DNA from: Gilvibacter sp.
GTDB lineage: Bacteria > Bacteroidota > Bacteroidia > Flavobacteriales > Flavobacteriaceae
DNA length: 54,498 nucleotides
Direction of reading: 5' to 3'
Assembly: GCF_013214815.1 (NCBI RefSeq)
Contig: NZ_JABSPU010000014.1
Span: 1-54,498, forward strand
Shown here: positions 23,781 to 32,341 of the stretch, piece after piece
How positions within the stretch are numbered: position 1 is the first letter of the stretch
How the letters are laid out: each line of letters begins with the position of its first letter
Notes under the pieces: generated by a model
Told to the model about the DNA's origin: nothing
The model's database searches: none
Seen by the model: the letters and a program-made list of their open reading frames with translations, nothing else
Made by a program: the position numbers and the translations under genes

Positions 23781-25808
23781 ATGAATATCAAATACCTTTT
23801 AGCAGGATGCTTTCTTGCGCTAGGGCTTATCTCTTGTCAGGAATCTGCAAACGATTCTGGCGCAGAGACTACCAATTCACAGGCCGAGCAGGAATTTCAA
23901 TATCAGATTGATCAGTTCGCGGATCTGAAGATCTTGCGTTACAAGATTGACGGCTGGGATGATCTGACCCTCAAAGAGCAAAAGCTGGTTTACTATTTAA
24001 CCCAAGCTGGATTAGCAGGCCGCGATATTATGTGGGCTCAAAACTACAGACATAACTTGGCCATTCGCGCAGCTTTAGAAAACGTTTACACGAATTACCA
24101 AGGTGATAAATCTAGCGATGATTGGAAAGCTTTTGAGGTGTACCTTAAACGCGTGTGGTTCTCCAACGGAATTCACCACCATTATTCCAATGATAAATTA
24201 AAGCCAGAGTTTGCACAGAGCTATTTGAAAGAGCTATTGGCTGCTACCAATACAGAATTGAATGCCGAGGCTTTTGAAGTGATCTTTAACGATGCAGATT
24301 CTAAGAAAGTAAATCTGAGTAAAGATGCGGATATCGTTTTGGAAAGTGCGATCAATTTCTACGGACCTGATGTTACTGAGGCCGATGTTGAAGCTTACTA
24401 CAGCGCTATTGAGGTAGATGCTGATGAGCCAATTGAAGTTGGATTGAACACCCGTTTGGTTAAGGAAGATGGTCAATTGGTCGAGCAAGTTTACAAAAGT
24501 GGTGGCATGTATGGTGCTGCAATTGATGAGATCATTAAATGGTTGGAGCTCGCTAAAGGCGTGGCTGAAAGCGAGAATCAAGCCAAGGCTTTAGGGTTGC
24601 TCATTGAGTACTATCGAACAGGTAGCCTGGATACTTGGGATGACTATGCCGTGGCTTGGGTAAACTCCACCGAAGGAAACATTGATTGGATCAACGGCTT
24701 TATTGAAGTGTATAACGATCCTAAAGGTTACAAAGGATCCTATGAGACCATCGTGGAAATCAAAGATTTTGATATGTCTAAGAAGATGGCGGTGCTTTCT
24801 AAAGAGGCCCAGTGGTTTGAGGACAATTCTCCTTTGATGGACGAACACAAAAAGGACAGTGTTACTGGAGTTTCTTATAAGACCGTAAATGTAGCAGGAG
24901 AGGCGGGAGATGCTTCACCTTCTACGCCGATTGGAGTGAATCTGCCTAACAACAACTGGATCCGTCAAAAGCACGGCAGTAAGTCTGTGTCTTTAGGAAA
25001 CATCATTAACTCTTATGCCAATGCCGGTAGCACTGGACGCCTTAAGGAATTTGCTTATGACTCTTTAGAGATCGAACTAGAAACTAAATACGGGCAATTG
25101 GCCGATAAGCTGCACACGGCGCTTCACGAGGTGGTTGGACACGCTTCTGGACAGATCAATCCAGGGGTTGGAACTCCAAAAGAGACCTTGAAGAGTTATA
25201 AATCAACCATTGAAGAAGGTCGTGCAGATCTTTTTGGATTGTATTATTTAATGGACCCTAAGCTACAAGAACTCGGTTTGGTTGAAGACTGGGAGAAAAC
25301 CGGTATGGCAGCCTATGACGGTTATATCCGTAACGGTTTGGTAAGTCAATTGGTGCGTTTGGAGTTGGGTGCTGATGTAGAAGAAGCGCATATGCGTAAC
25401 CGCCAATGGGTGAGTGCTTGGGCTTATGAGCAAGGTTTAGAAGACAATGTGATCGAGAAGATCGTTCAAGACGGAAAGACCTATTACAACATCAACGATT
25501 ATCAAAAGTTACGTGAGATCTTTGGGCGTCTCTTACGCGAGACTCAACGTATTACCTCAGAAGGAGATTACGACGCAGCTAAAGCCTTGGTAGAGGACTA
25601 CGGAGTGAAAGTTGACCAGAACTTGCATAAAGAAGTACTGGATAGAAACAGTAAGTTCACTTCTGCTCCTTATGGTGGATTTGTGAATCCTGAGATCGTT
25701 CCGGTAATGAACGATGCAGGTGAGATCACTGGTTTTGAAATAAAGCAACCTGCTAGTTTTGAGTCGCAGATGCTGGATTACGCCAAGCGTTATAATTTCC
25801 TGAAGTAA
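23781..25808 (+). CDS. Dipeptidyl peptidase III family zinc peptidase (M49), lipoprotein
   Basis: 675 residues. A lipoprotein signal (LGLISC, Cys19) comes first. The zinc motif HEVVGH (449-454) is the rare HExxGH form with one extra residue that marks M49, and EEGRAD (478-483) supplies the second-site Glu ligand. LPNNNWIRQKHGSKSVSLGNI and GGFVNPEIVPVM are also DPP III-like. It would remove dipeptides from oligopeptides outside the cytoplasm. A strong terminator follows the gene. Confidence 0.92.
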   Translation: MNIKYLLAGCFLALGLISCQESANDSGAETTNSQAEQEFQYQIDQFADLKILRYKIDGWDDLTLKEQKLVYYLTQAGLAGRDIMWAQNYRHNLAIRAALENVYTNYQGDKSSDDWKAFEVYLKRVWFSNGIHHHYSNDKLKPEFAQSYLKELLAATNTELNAEAFEVIFNDADSKKVNLSKDADIVLESAINFYGPDVTEADVEAYYSAIEVDADEPIEVGLNTRLVKEDGQLVEQVYKSGGMYGAAIDEIIKWLELAKGVAESENQAKALGLLIEYYRTGSLDTWDDYAVAWVNSTEGNIDWINGFIEVYNDPKGYKGSYETIVEIKDFDMSKKMAVLSKEAQWFEDNSPLMDEHKKDSVTGVSYKTVNVAGEAGDASPSTPIGVNLPNNNWIRQKHGSKSVSLGNIINSYANAGSTGRLKEFAYDSLEIELETKYGQLADKLHTALHEVVGHASGQINPGVGTPKETLKSYKSTIEEGRADLFGLYYLMDPKLQELGLVEDWEKTGMAAYDGYIRNGLVSQLVRLELGADVEEAHMRNRQWVSAWAYEQGLEDNVIEKIVQDGKTYYNINDYQKLREIFGRLLRETQRITSEGDYDAAKALVEDYGVKVDQNLHKEVLDRNSKFTSAPYGGFVNPEIVPVMNDAGEITGFEIKQPASFESQMLDYAKRYNFLK

Positions 25809-25825
25809 ACAGGAATCGAGAAAAT

Positions 25826-25865
25826 AAAAAAACCTCCCGACCTTGGTGGTTCCGGGAGGTTTTTT
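25826..25865. terminator. Strong bidirectional terminator
   Basis: CCTCCCG (25833-25839) pairs with CGGGAGG (25853-25859). A-rich sequence precedes it and five or more T residues follow, so it can stop the DPP III transcript and the converging minus-strand gene. Confidence 0.9.
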
Positions 25866-25882
25866 ATGGTTTTGAAATGCTA

Positions 25883-26305
25883 TTATTCTTTTCGTAGGAT
25901 TCCTTCAGAGGTGTAACCCCAGTCCGTATTACCGCTTTCGCCATCTTCATTGCTTACATGGCGCAAGTGATGCACAGAAATGCGGTTTCTGTCTAACCAG
26001 ACAATGGAATACATTTGAGTTTCTGTCCAAGCGCCACCTTTGTTCATCCAAACAAAGCTGATCTGTTCGCCATAACCTTTGGACCAGATGACCTCATTCA
26101 TTTTGTACTTGGCTCGGTCACCGTCTTCATCAATATATACGGAATAGACATTATTGTCCTCAATGTAGAGGGTAATTTCATTTTCATCTCCGTTAGAGGT
26201 GATTAATGAGCCTGACCAAATTCCGTCAAAATCGCGGCTTTGGGCGGTGGCGTCAGTTGTGGTTAAAAATAAACTAAGAATAGTGAGGAGTGCTAATTTA
26301 TACAT
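25883..26305 (-). CDS. Secreted protein of unknown function
   Basis: 140 residues from the ATG at 26305, where a signal peptide begins (MYKLALLTILSLFLTTTDATAQ). The open frame runs further upstream without support. The mature part, FDGIWSGSLITSNGDENEITLYIEDNNVYSVYIDEDGDRAKY and QMYSIVWLDRNRISVHHLRHV, looks like a small lipocalin- or META-like beta barrel. I do not recognise the family. It is separated from the response-regulator gene by 92 nt. Confidence 0.7.
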   Translation of the reverse strand: MYKLALLTILSLFLTTTDATAQSRDFDGIWSGSLITSNGDENEITLYIEDNNVYSVYIDEDGDRAKYKMNEVIWSKGYGEQISFVWMNKGGAWTETQMYSIVWLDRNRISVHHLRHVSNEDGESGNTDWGYTSEGILRKE

Positions 26306-26397
26306 GATAATTGAATTAATTTCTACAATATTAGTGAGCAGATTGAAGTGGTAATATACCCAGTGGCGGGTAGATTGGGGATGCAAATAGAATTCAT

Positions 26398-27030
26398 TTA
26401 AGATTCAAAATTGTATTTGGTTTCTAAGGCGTAGCGGAGAAGTTCTCCTTTGCCTGAGAGCCCTAATTTACGAATCATATTTTTACGGTGCTTTTCAATG
26501 GTGGAAACCGAGTTGAATCTGATCTCAGCGATCTCGCTAGAAGACTTTCCTTCTCCGATCAATCTTAGGATCTCTCGTTCACTTTTAGACAGTAAGCTTT
26601 TTTTAGCACCTTGCCCAGAAGGATTGCTCGCAGCTTCCACATCGATGGTCTTGTCAAAAAAGGTTCCTCCCTTATGTACTTCCTTAATGGCAGTAAGCAC
26701 GTCTTCCAAAGGAGAGTTTTTAAGCAAATATCCTTTGGCACCTGCAGCGATCATTTCGCTTACAGCTCCTTGATCTTCAAACATGGTAAAGGCAATGACC
26801 TTGGTGTGTGGGCGTTCTTTTAAAATGTATTTACAAGCTGTAATACCGTCCATTTTCGGCATTTTTATATCGGTCAATACTACATGGGGTTGTTTGAGAT
26901 TGACCAAGTTTACCAAGGCTTCTCCGTCGTTGACCATGCCAACTACACTAATGTCTTCCTCGTATTTGAGTAAGAGATTGATTCCGTCAATTAAGGACTG
27001 ATGGTCCTCTGCTATTGCTACGCGTATCAT
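26398..27030 (-). CDS. LuxR/NarL-family response regulator
   Basis: 210 residues. The receiver domain has the acidic pocket AEDH, phosphoacceptor Asp54 in VVLTDIKMPKMDG, Thr in AFTMFED and Lys in GYLLKNSP. The C-terminal helix-turn-helix is LLSKSEREILRLIGEGKSSSEIAEIRFNSVSTIEKHRKNMIRKLGLSGKGELLRYALE. It binds DNA when phosphorylated. Its ATG overlaps the stop of the 7TM kinase (ATGA, 27027-27030). It is the only regulator for two adjacent kinases. Confidence 0.95.
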   Translation of the reverse strand: MIRVAIAEDHQSLIDGINLLLKYEEDISVVGMVNDGEALVNLVNLKQPHVVLTDIKMPKMDGITACKYILKERPHTKVIAFTMFEDQGAVSEMIAAGAKGYLLKNSPLEDVLTAIKEVHKGGTFFDKTIDVEAASNPSGQGAKKSLLSKSEREILRLIGEGKSSSEIAEIRFNSVSTIEKHRKNMIRKLGLSGKGELLRYALETKYNFES

Positions 27031-28397
27031 AAAGGTATGTCTATTAAAATGCTACTGCCTTTTCCGGGTCGGCTGTCTATTTCCATAGTGCCTTCCCAAT
27101 GTTCCACACGGGTCTCAATACTGGAGAGTCCCATGCCTTGTCTTAATGTTTTTTGATCGCCTTTAAAACCCTGGCCATCATCTTCAACAACAATGCTCAA
27201 AAAATTCTCGTGTTTGGTCAATGAGATGCTCACAAATCGGGCTTTGGCATGTTTGATCACGTTGGTGACCAATTCTTGAATAATTCTAAAAATGGAGATC
27301 TCCATGGTGGCATCCAAACGATCATTGAGCCCAAATTGCTGCAGTTCAATCTCAAGGGCGCCTGCAATGGAATTGGTCTTGATGAGCTGATGAATGGCTG
27401 GCAATAAACCGTCTTGAGCCATGACTCCGCTGTTCTTGGCATGTGAAAAACTGCGAACGTCTTCATATGCCTTGTCCAAAAGCTCTCGTGTTTTGGTAAA
27501 GAACTGCTCTTTATTTTCTAGTTGATCTTTATGCTTGTTTAAATATTCGAACTGCATTTTTGCTGCGGATAGGGTAGCGCCTACGCTGTCGTGAAGGTCA
27601 CTGGCCAGGCGTTGTCGTTCCTTTTCCTGACCGGTAAGCATGGCGTCAATGGCCCGCAGTTCCTGATCTTTTATTAACGTGATAACCTTTTGAGCCTCTA
27701 ACTTTTCGTTTTCTTCGGAGAGTAATTTGAGCCTTTCGGTTTCCTTATTTCTATACCCGATGATCACAGCGAAAACTATGGCCTCAAGGGTTATACCGAT
27801 CACAGTAAAACTCAGCAGTTGAAATCCAAAGCGCTCACTAAACTCAGCAATAGAGATAAAAAAGCTTGTAAAGAAGGTAAGAACAGCTCCTATAAAGTAG
27901 AATGTTGATCCCAATAACAAATAGCGTGAATAAATAGTATTGAGTTTATAGAGTTGATAAAAGATCCGCGCTGCAAAGATGATGTACGCCAAAGCGTATA
28001 GATTGAACAGCATGATCTGATAATTCAAACCCTCTGGGCCTAAAAAGTAGACCAGGATCAAAGGAGCGTTGAGCGCAAAAGCGATCTTAGAAGCTCGGTC
28101 TAAAATGCGGTGCCATTTGGGATTCTCTGTTTTAAAATCAACAAGGGTATTGACAAAGCACAGATAGAATCCACCACTTAAGCACAGCAGTAATGCCCGG
28201 GTAGAAGCTAAGGGAATATCATTGGGCATGCCTAGATTCCATTGTAATAAATACAAGGCTAAGCACAGCATATAAAACGAATAATAGAGGTAGTAGGACT
28301 TCTTGTTTTGGGCGTAGATGATCAGGTGGTAGACTACCAAAAACAGCAAACCTCCTGTGAAAAAGCTGTAGACGTTAGATGTAAGGTCGTTCCACAT
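27027..28397 (-). CDS. 7TM-DISM sensor histidine kinase (HisKA_3)
   Basis: 456 residues. Seven membrane segments (about 10-215) in 7TMR-DISM style, including GGLLFLVVYHLIIYAQNKKSYYLYYSFYMLCLALYLLQWN, are followed by a coiled coil and a HisKA_3 dimerisation domain with phospho-His in ASDLHDSVGATLSAAKMQFEYL. The HATPase region has FRIIQELVTNVIKHAKA, VVEDDGQGF and GMGLSSIETRVEHWEG. It lacks the periplasmic DISM sensor domain, so it may sense within the membrane. The start overlaps the stop of the TPR kinase by one base. The kinase half is a close paralogue of that neighbour. Confidence 0.93.
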   Translation of the reverse strand: MWNDLTSNVYSFFTGGLLFLVVYHLIIYAQNKKSYYLYYSFYMLCLALYLLQWNLGMPNDIPLASTRALLLCLSGGFYLCFVNTLVDFKTENPKWHRILDRASKIAFALNAPLILVYFLGPEGLNYQIMLFNLYALAYIIFAARIFYQLYKLNTIYSRYLLLGSTFYFIGAVLTFFTSFFISIAEFSERFGFQLLSFTVIGITLEAIVFAVIIGYRNKETERLKLLSEENEKLEAQKVITLIKDQELRAIDAMLTGQEKERQRLASDLHDSVGATLSAAKMQFEYLNKHKDQLENKEQFFTKTRELLDKAYEDVRSFSHAKNSGVMAQDGLLPAIHQLIKTNSIAGALEIELQQFGLNDRLDATMEISIFRIIQELVTNVIKHAKARFVSISLTKHENFLSIVVEDDGQGFKGDQKTLRQGMGLSSIETRVEHWEGTMEIDSRPGKGSSILIDIPL

Positions 28398-30184
28398 TAG
28401 AGCGGAATGTCTATGATTATACTTGCACCTTTGCCGGGCGTGCTATCCACTTCCATTTGCCCTTCCATGTGCTCCACACGCTTTTCAATACTGCCTAGGC
28501 CCATTCCATCCTTGTCGGTGAATTTGCCCACTTTAAAGCCCTTTCCATTGTCTTCCACAACCAGATTGAGCACATCCTCATGTTGGGTGAGAGAAATATT
28601 GGCTTCCGTAGCCTCCGCGTGCTTGATGATGTTGGTGACCAGTTCTTGAACCATTCTAAACACAGCAATTTCTAAAGACCCTTCCATGCGTTGATCCAAG
28701 CCGTAATCTTGAACTTCTACATTTAATTTTCCTGTTGCTGCTGCGTTGCGGGCTAGCTTTTTTACTGCTGGCAACAGGCCGTGTTTGGCAATAACCCCAG
28801 AGTTTTTGGCATGCGCCATAGAGCGAACCTCCGAATAGGCTTCTTCCAGGAGTGTTTGGGTGCGCTCGTAGAATTCTTCTTCATTGTCCAGTTTTCCACG
28901 GTGTTTTTTGAGGTGCTCAAACTGCATTTTAGCTGCGGAGAGGGTCGCGCCCACGCTGTCGTGTAGGTCGCTCGCCAAGCGCTGACGTTCTTTTTCCTGC
29001 CCAGCGATCATGGCGTCAATGGTGCTGAGCTCCTGATCTTTGAGCAGTTTCTCGGTCTTCTGTACCTCAATCTCTTTTTCCTGCTCTGCAATACGTTGCT
29101 TACGTTTGGTATTGCGGTACACCAAAAAGCCAATGATACTACCGAGTAGTAATAGACCTCCCAAGCCATAAGCGATGTTTTGGTTGCGGGTGGATTCTTG
29201 TTTTTGTATTAGGGTTTCTTTTTCGCTTTCAACGAGTTGAATTTTCGCCTCAGCAACTTCAATATTTAAATTTTGATAGCGATCATCAGTACTGTCAGTT
29301 ATCGCTTTTTGTTTTTCTAGATAGAAAAGAACTTTTTTGTAATCTTCAGTGTTGCGATAAAGAAGCTCAAGGTTTTTGTAGAAAATTCGTTTTGTCTTAG
29401 AGACGTTGACTTTTATTGGAAGGCTATCTGCTTTATTGTAATACTTAATGGCTAAGTCGTACTGTTCGAGACCAGCATAAGACTCGCCAAGATTATTGTA
29501 TGCAAAAGCGAGATATTCTATTTGATTGTTCTTTAAGAAGTAATCTGCCGCCGCATTAAAAGATTCAATGGCCTTTTTATACAACTTCATTTTGGCCGAA
29601 TTATAGGCCACTCCTTTGTTGAATTGAAAGCTTACCGCCCTTAGGGTGTCATCGGTGGTATATGCCAGATCAATTGCTTTGTCATAATAGGCAATTGCGT
29701 TGTCCATGTCGTCTTTGTGATTGAACTCCGTGGCCAGCCTTCCGTATGCTTGTGTTAAATAAGATGGATCATCTACATCTTCTGCAAATTCAACCAATTC
29801 ATCTAAATAGGGTTTAATTTTTGATTTGATTGCCTTTTGATGTGATAGGGTTTCAATAATCAAAACATTCGCATCTGCCTCTTTATAAAGACTGTCGATA
29901 GATTTCCAATTCCGCTTGGCGTTCAAGAAGTTCCTAAACGCACTGTCATGCTTATCAAGGCCTAAAAATGCTCTCCCAATGAGAACTTGTCCTTCAGCCA
30001 GTTGTGCTTTATCCGAATTCTCAGTGTTGGTGAAATCTTCTAAAGCTACGATCACTTTTTCAAATTCATTGTTTTCCAACAAAGACTCGACATTGTCAAA
30101 GTCTGGGACTTGAGCATAAATAGTGCCGGTGGCTAAAACTGCCACCAGCACAACTAATTGTTTTATGTATTTGATAGGTGTCAA
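28397..30184 (-). CDS. TPR-type sensor histidine kinase (HisKA_3)
   Basis: 595 residues with a TTG start at 30184. A signal peptide (VLVAVLATGTIYAQ) is followed by TPR repeats, about 30-300 (AYGRLATEFNHKDDMDNAIAYYDKAIDLA, AFAYNNLGESYAGLEQYDLAIKYYNKA). One membrane helix (NIAYGLGGLLLLGSIIGFLVYRN) leads to a coiled coil and HisKA_3 with ASDLHDSVGATLSAAKMQFEHL. The HATPase shows RMVQELVTNIIKHAEA and VVEDNGKGF. The TPRs would face the periplasm and bind a protein partner. There is no Met near the signal peptide, and the TTG lies 2 nt after the stop of the preceding small gene, so translation probably depends on coupling. Confidence 0.92.
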   Translation of the reverse strand: MTPIKYIKQLVVLVAVLATGTIYAQVPDFDNVESLLENNEFEKVIVALEDFTNTENSDKAQLAEGQVLIGRAFLGLDKHDSAFRNFLNAKRNWKSIDSLYKEADANVLIIETLSHQKAIKSKIKPYLDELVEFAEDVDDPSYLTQAYGRLATEFNHKDDMDNAIAYYDKAIDLAYTTDDTLRAVSFQFNKGVAYNSAKMKLYKKAIESFNAAADYFLKNNQIEYLAFAYNNLGESYAGLEQYDLAIKYYNKADSLPIKVNVSKTKRIFYKNLELLYRNTEDYKKVLFYLEKQKAITDSTDDRYQNLNIEVAEAKIQLVESEKETLIQKQESTRNQNIAYGLGGLLLLGSIIGFLVYRNTKRKQRIAEQEKEIEVQKTEKLLKDQELSTIDAMIAGQEKERQRLASDLHDSVGATLSAAKMQFEHLKKHRGKLDNEEEFYERTQTLLEEAYSEVRSMAHAKNSGVIAKHGLLPAVKKLARNAAATGKLNVEVQDYGLDQRMEGSLEIAVFRMVQELVTNIIKHAEATEANISLTQHEDVLNLVVEDNGKGFKVGKFTDKDGMGLGSIEKRVEHMEGQMEVDSTPGKGASIIIDIPL

Positions 30185-30186
30185 TC

Positions 30187-30603
30187 TTATTGTGTTCCAA
30201 TTAAAATTGATCCTTCTTTGTCGTCTGGTGAACCACCAATGTCAGGGGTTTGGCACTCAGGTCTAGTGCAAGTTTGGCTTTGAACAGATACTCTAAACCA
30301 AAATGCTTGTTGATCTCCTATTCCAAGTTGCATGCCATCTAAATCCTGATTAAATATGTCATTGGAAGCACCGAAGTTTGAATGAGAAGAAAGCCTCAAT
30401 TCAAGCATGCGGTGCGCATTGCAGAAAAGAGCATTATGTATTTTGTATTTGTCGCCAGCAAAATTCTTATTTACTAATCTAAAGTGTCCTCTTGAGACAT
30501 CCTTAAGATTATTTTTCCAATATAATTTCGCTGTTATTATTACGTCGTCGTCTTCAAATACCTTTTGGTATTGATACGAACCAACTCTAATTGGGGAGCT
30601 CAT
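30187..30603 (-). CDS. Unknown small protein between the protease and kinase genes
   Basis: 138 residues, no signal peptide or membrane segment. Predicted beta-rich: RVGSYQYQKVFEDDDVIITAKLYWKNN, HFRLVNKNFAGDKYKIHNALFCNAHRMLELRLSS, then an acidic, Gly-rich tail with SQTCTRPECQTPD and GGSPDDKEGSILIG. I recognise no family. It is 18 nt after the protease and 2 nt before the TTG of the TPR kinase, on the same strand. A/T-rich codon use matches the protease rather than the kinases. It could be a substrate, inhibitor or partner of the protease. Confidence 0.65.
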   Translation of the reverse strand: MSSPIRVGSYQYQKVFEDDDVIITAKLYWKNNLKDVSRGHFRLVNKNFAGDKYKIHNALFCNAHRMLELRLSSHSNFGASNDIFNQDLDGMQLGIGDQQAFWFRVSVQSQTCTRPECQTPDIGGSPDDKEGSILIGTQ

Positions 30604-30621
30604 AACTTTCTTGATTTTAAA

Positions 30622-31650
30622 TTAAACAAACGATTCTATTTCAAATTTTTCAAAAGGTATTTTTCCTTTTGGTAAGTGTAAATATTCTGTTGTTTCAAAC
30701 TTGTAATTGAACAAGTAGTTGATATTGTTTATATAAGAAAAACCATCATCGCTTCTTTTGTCATCGGCAAATAGCAAACCAACTACATGCTTATTGCAAT
30801 CATAAACTATTGATCCACTATCTCCAGAATTAGATATTTTAGAAGACTGAATTTGTTTCTTAAAAAGGCTTTTAACACCGTGTACACTAACTCTTACAGT
30901 TGTATTTCGTGATCTTATTATTCCTGTGGTATCATTGGTTTTAAACCCTGTTTTTTTAATTTTCAAACCTCGTTTCGGCCTTCTGTTTAATCCGCATAAA
31001 TGATCTCCATTTTTCAGTCCGCTTTTAACTCTATCTTCGTCTTCTATTCTGTAGAACGCCGCGTCGATAAAAGGTTTGAACTTATCCCAAACCAAATACC
31101 CTGAGCGAGCACTTTCAAGATCATTGTTGGTAAGGCCTTTAACTCTAGGATTAAATATATCGTCGATTCTTTCTGAATTGTTGTCCTGCAGAACATGATG
31201 ATTGGAAACACCGAACATGCCTTCTATGCCCTTCAGATAAAATACACAGCCAAGTGTTCCACCATAACGTCTAGGATAGTTGCTAACGCTTTTGCCACCT
31301 TGAATAACTGGATCATACATAAAATCTACAGACTTGTTTTCGTCTATGTTGGAAACATCGTCAGCATCAATGATTCGTGTCTTGATTTTTAACTCTTTTG
31401 AACTTGAAACTGATGTTAAATTTTTATTTCTAATTGGAAGATATTCTGGAATATCTACAGGTATTCCGAGTCGATCGTTTTTACCGCCCTTTCTAGCAAA
31501 TTCCAGCTCAAAATGATACCACCACTTACGTGATTTAATAACCGAAATGTATATTAAATCAGGATCTTTTTGGAAATATTCATCATCCCACTGAGATAGC
31601 GCAAGATCAGCTTGTTTTTCGCTTCGGTAGTATTTAAATAACCCCAACAT
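30622..31650 (-). CDS. Cytosolic trypsin-fold serine protease
   Basis: 342 residues from the ATG at 31650, 4 nt after the stop of the membrane-protein gene; the open frame 39 nt upstream overlaps that gene. The chymotrypsin-type triad is readable: His152 in GVSNHHVL, Asp196 in PFIDAAFY and Ser278 in NSGDSGSIVYD. GGTLGCVFYL and VVGLLFADD frame the barrel. The first 110 residues are an unrecognised N-terminal region with WWYHFELEFARKGGKNDRLGIP. No signal peptide is present, so it should act in the cytoplasm. Codon use is more A/T-rich than in flanking genes. Such stand-alone trypsin domains occur in bacterial conflict systems; target unknown. Confidence 0.82.
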   Translation of the reverse strand: MLGLFKYYRSEKQADLALSQWDDEYFQKDPDLIYISVIKSRKWWYHFELEFARKGGKNDRLGIPVDIPEYLPIRNKNLTSVSSSKELKIKTRIIDADDVSNIDENKSVDFMYDPVIQGGKSVSNYPRRYGGTLGCVFYLKGIEGMFGVSNHHVLQDNNSERIDDIFNPRVKGLTNNDLESARSGYLVWDKFKPFIDAAFYRIEDEDRVKSGLKNGDHLCGLNRRPKRGLKIKKTGFKTNDTTGIIRSRNTTVRVSVHGVKSLFKKQIQSSKISNSGDSGSIVYDCNKHVVGLLFADDKRSDDGFSYINNINYLFNYKFETTEYLHLPKGKIPFEKFEIESFV

Positions 31651-31654
31651 CTTA

Positions 31655-31975
31655 TCACCCAATCGGCTGTACCAAATACACCAATACAAAGATGGCTAAG
31701 GCTCCGCCTGCTTTAAGATTTAAACTCATGGTAGATTTGTCTTCCGCTGTTTTAAGCGCGTTATTACCTACCTCTATAAAGCCCGGGAGTGCAATAGATA
31801 TTGCCGCCGCTCCAAAGGCTATAAAAATGCGCAAAACGTGCATTTGTTCATCTGGTGTTGTTGACTTTAGATCGCCGGCTAGTTTATAACAAAAGATTAG
31901 CGTTGCTATTCCGGCAAAGAACAGTAAGGTGTGAGGGATCACCTCTTTTACTACAGGATTGTTGAATAGTTTCAT
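31655..31975 (-). CDS. Small three-helix membrane protein upstream of the protease
   Basis: 106 residues with three hydrophobic segments, about 13-33 (IPHTLLFFAGIATLIFCYKLA), 47-69 (VLRIFIAFGAAAISIALPGFIEV) and 88-105 (AGGALAIFVLVYLVQPI), and a charged loop with KTAEDKSTMSLN. First gene of the minus-strand unit that runs through the protease into the kinases; its stop is 4 nt from the protease ATG. I do not recognise a family. A membrane anchor or pore-like effector controlled by the protease is possible, from context only. Confidence 0.65.
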   Translation of the reverse strand: MKLFNNPVVKEVIPHTLLFFAGIATLIFCYKLAGDLKSTTPDEQMHVLRIFIAFGAAAISIALPGFIEVGNNALKTAEDKSTMSLNLKAGGALAIFVLVYLVQPIG

Positions 31976-32009
31976 AGGTCAAAATTGAGAATAGTATAGC
32001 CCCAAAAAC

Positions 32010-32030
32010 ATACCCGTTAGGGGGTATTTT
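32010..32030. terminator. Hairpin with T-tract ahead of the membrane-protein gene
   Basis: ATACCC (32010-32015) pairs with GGGTAT (32022-32027), with T-runs on both sides depending on strand. It probably ends the transcript of the small minus-strand gene at 32107-32295 and insulates the protease/kinase unit. Confidence 0.6.
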
Positions 32031-32106
32031 TTTGAAAAGTTAGGCTGCAAATGTTAAAATTCCAATTTGCAATCCTCAATATATTTGTTAAGGAAGTGGC
32101 TTAGGA

Positions 32107-32295
32107 CTATAGGTTTAGCACCTCTTTAAGCCCCAGTAGTGCGAGTAGGAAAAGGATGAACCCAAGCAGGATCCATTTAGCACCCTTGTATTGTTTAAGG
32201 TGTAGGTTCTTGTCTTTGCGGTACGCCCAGATCATAGCCAAAACAAAAGCAAGGACAAAAAAACTTATAAAAACAATACGTCCGGTCGTGAACAT
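32107..32295 (-). CDS. Small two-helix membrane protein
   Basis: 62 residues from the ATG at 32295. Two hydrophobic helices (GRIVFISFFVLAFVLAMIWAY and WILLGFILFLLALLGLKEVLNL) are joined by a basic loop RKDKNLHLKQYKGAK. Small proteins of this kind are frequent in Flavobacteriaceae; function unknown. It is divergent from the MazG-like gene, 46 nt apart. An upstream TTG-type extension is less likely. Confidence 0.6.
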   Translation of the reverse strand: MFTTGRIVFISFFVLAFVLAMIWAYRKDKNLHLKQYKGAKWILLGFILFLLALLGLKEVLNL

Positions 32296-32341
32296 CTTTG
32301 TAGATTTAGCTTTTACAAAATTACAACTTAGAACCCACATT

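Noticed and set aside
31981-32030. ACCCCC/GGGGGT element near 32010 as a copy of the glutamine synthetase operator
   Set aside because: Only the short G/C run is shared; the surrounding arms differ and it reads well as a terminator hairpin.
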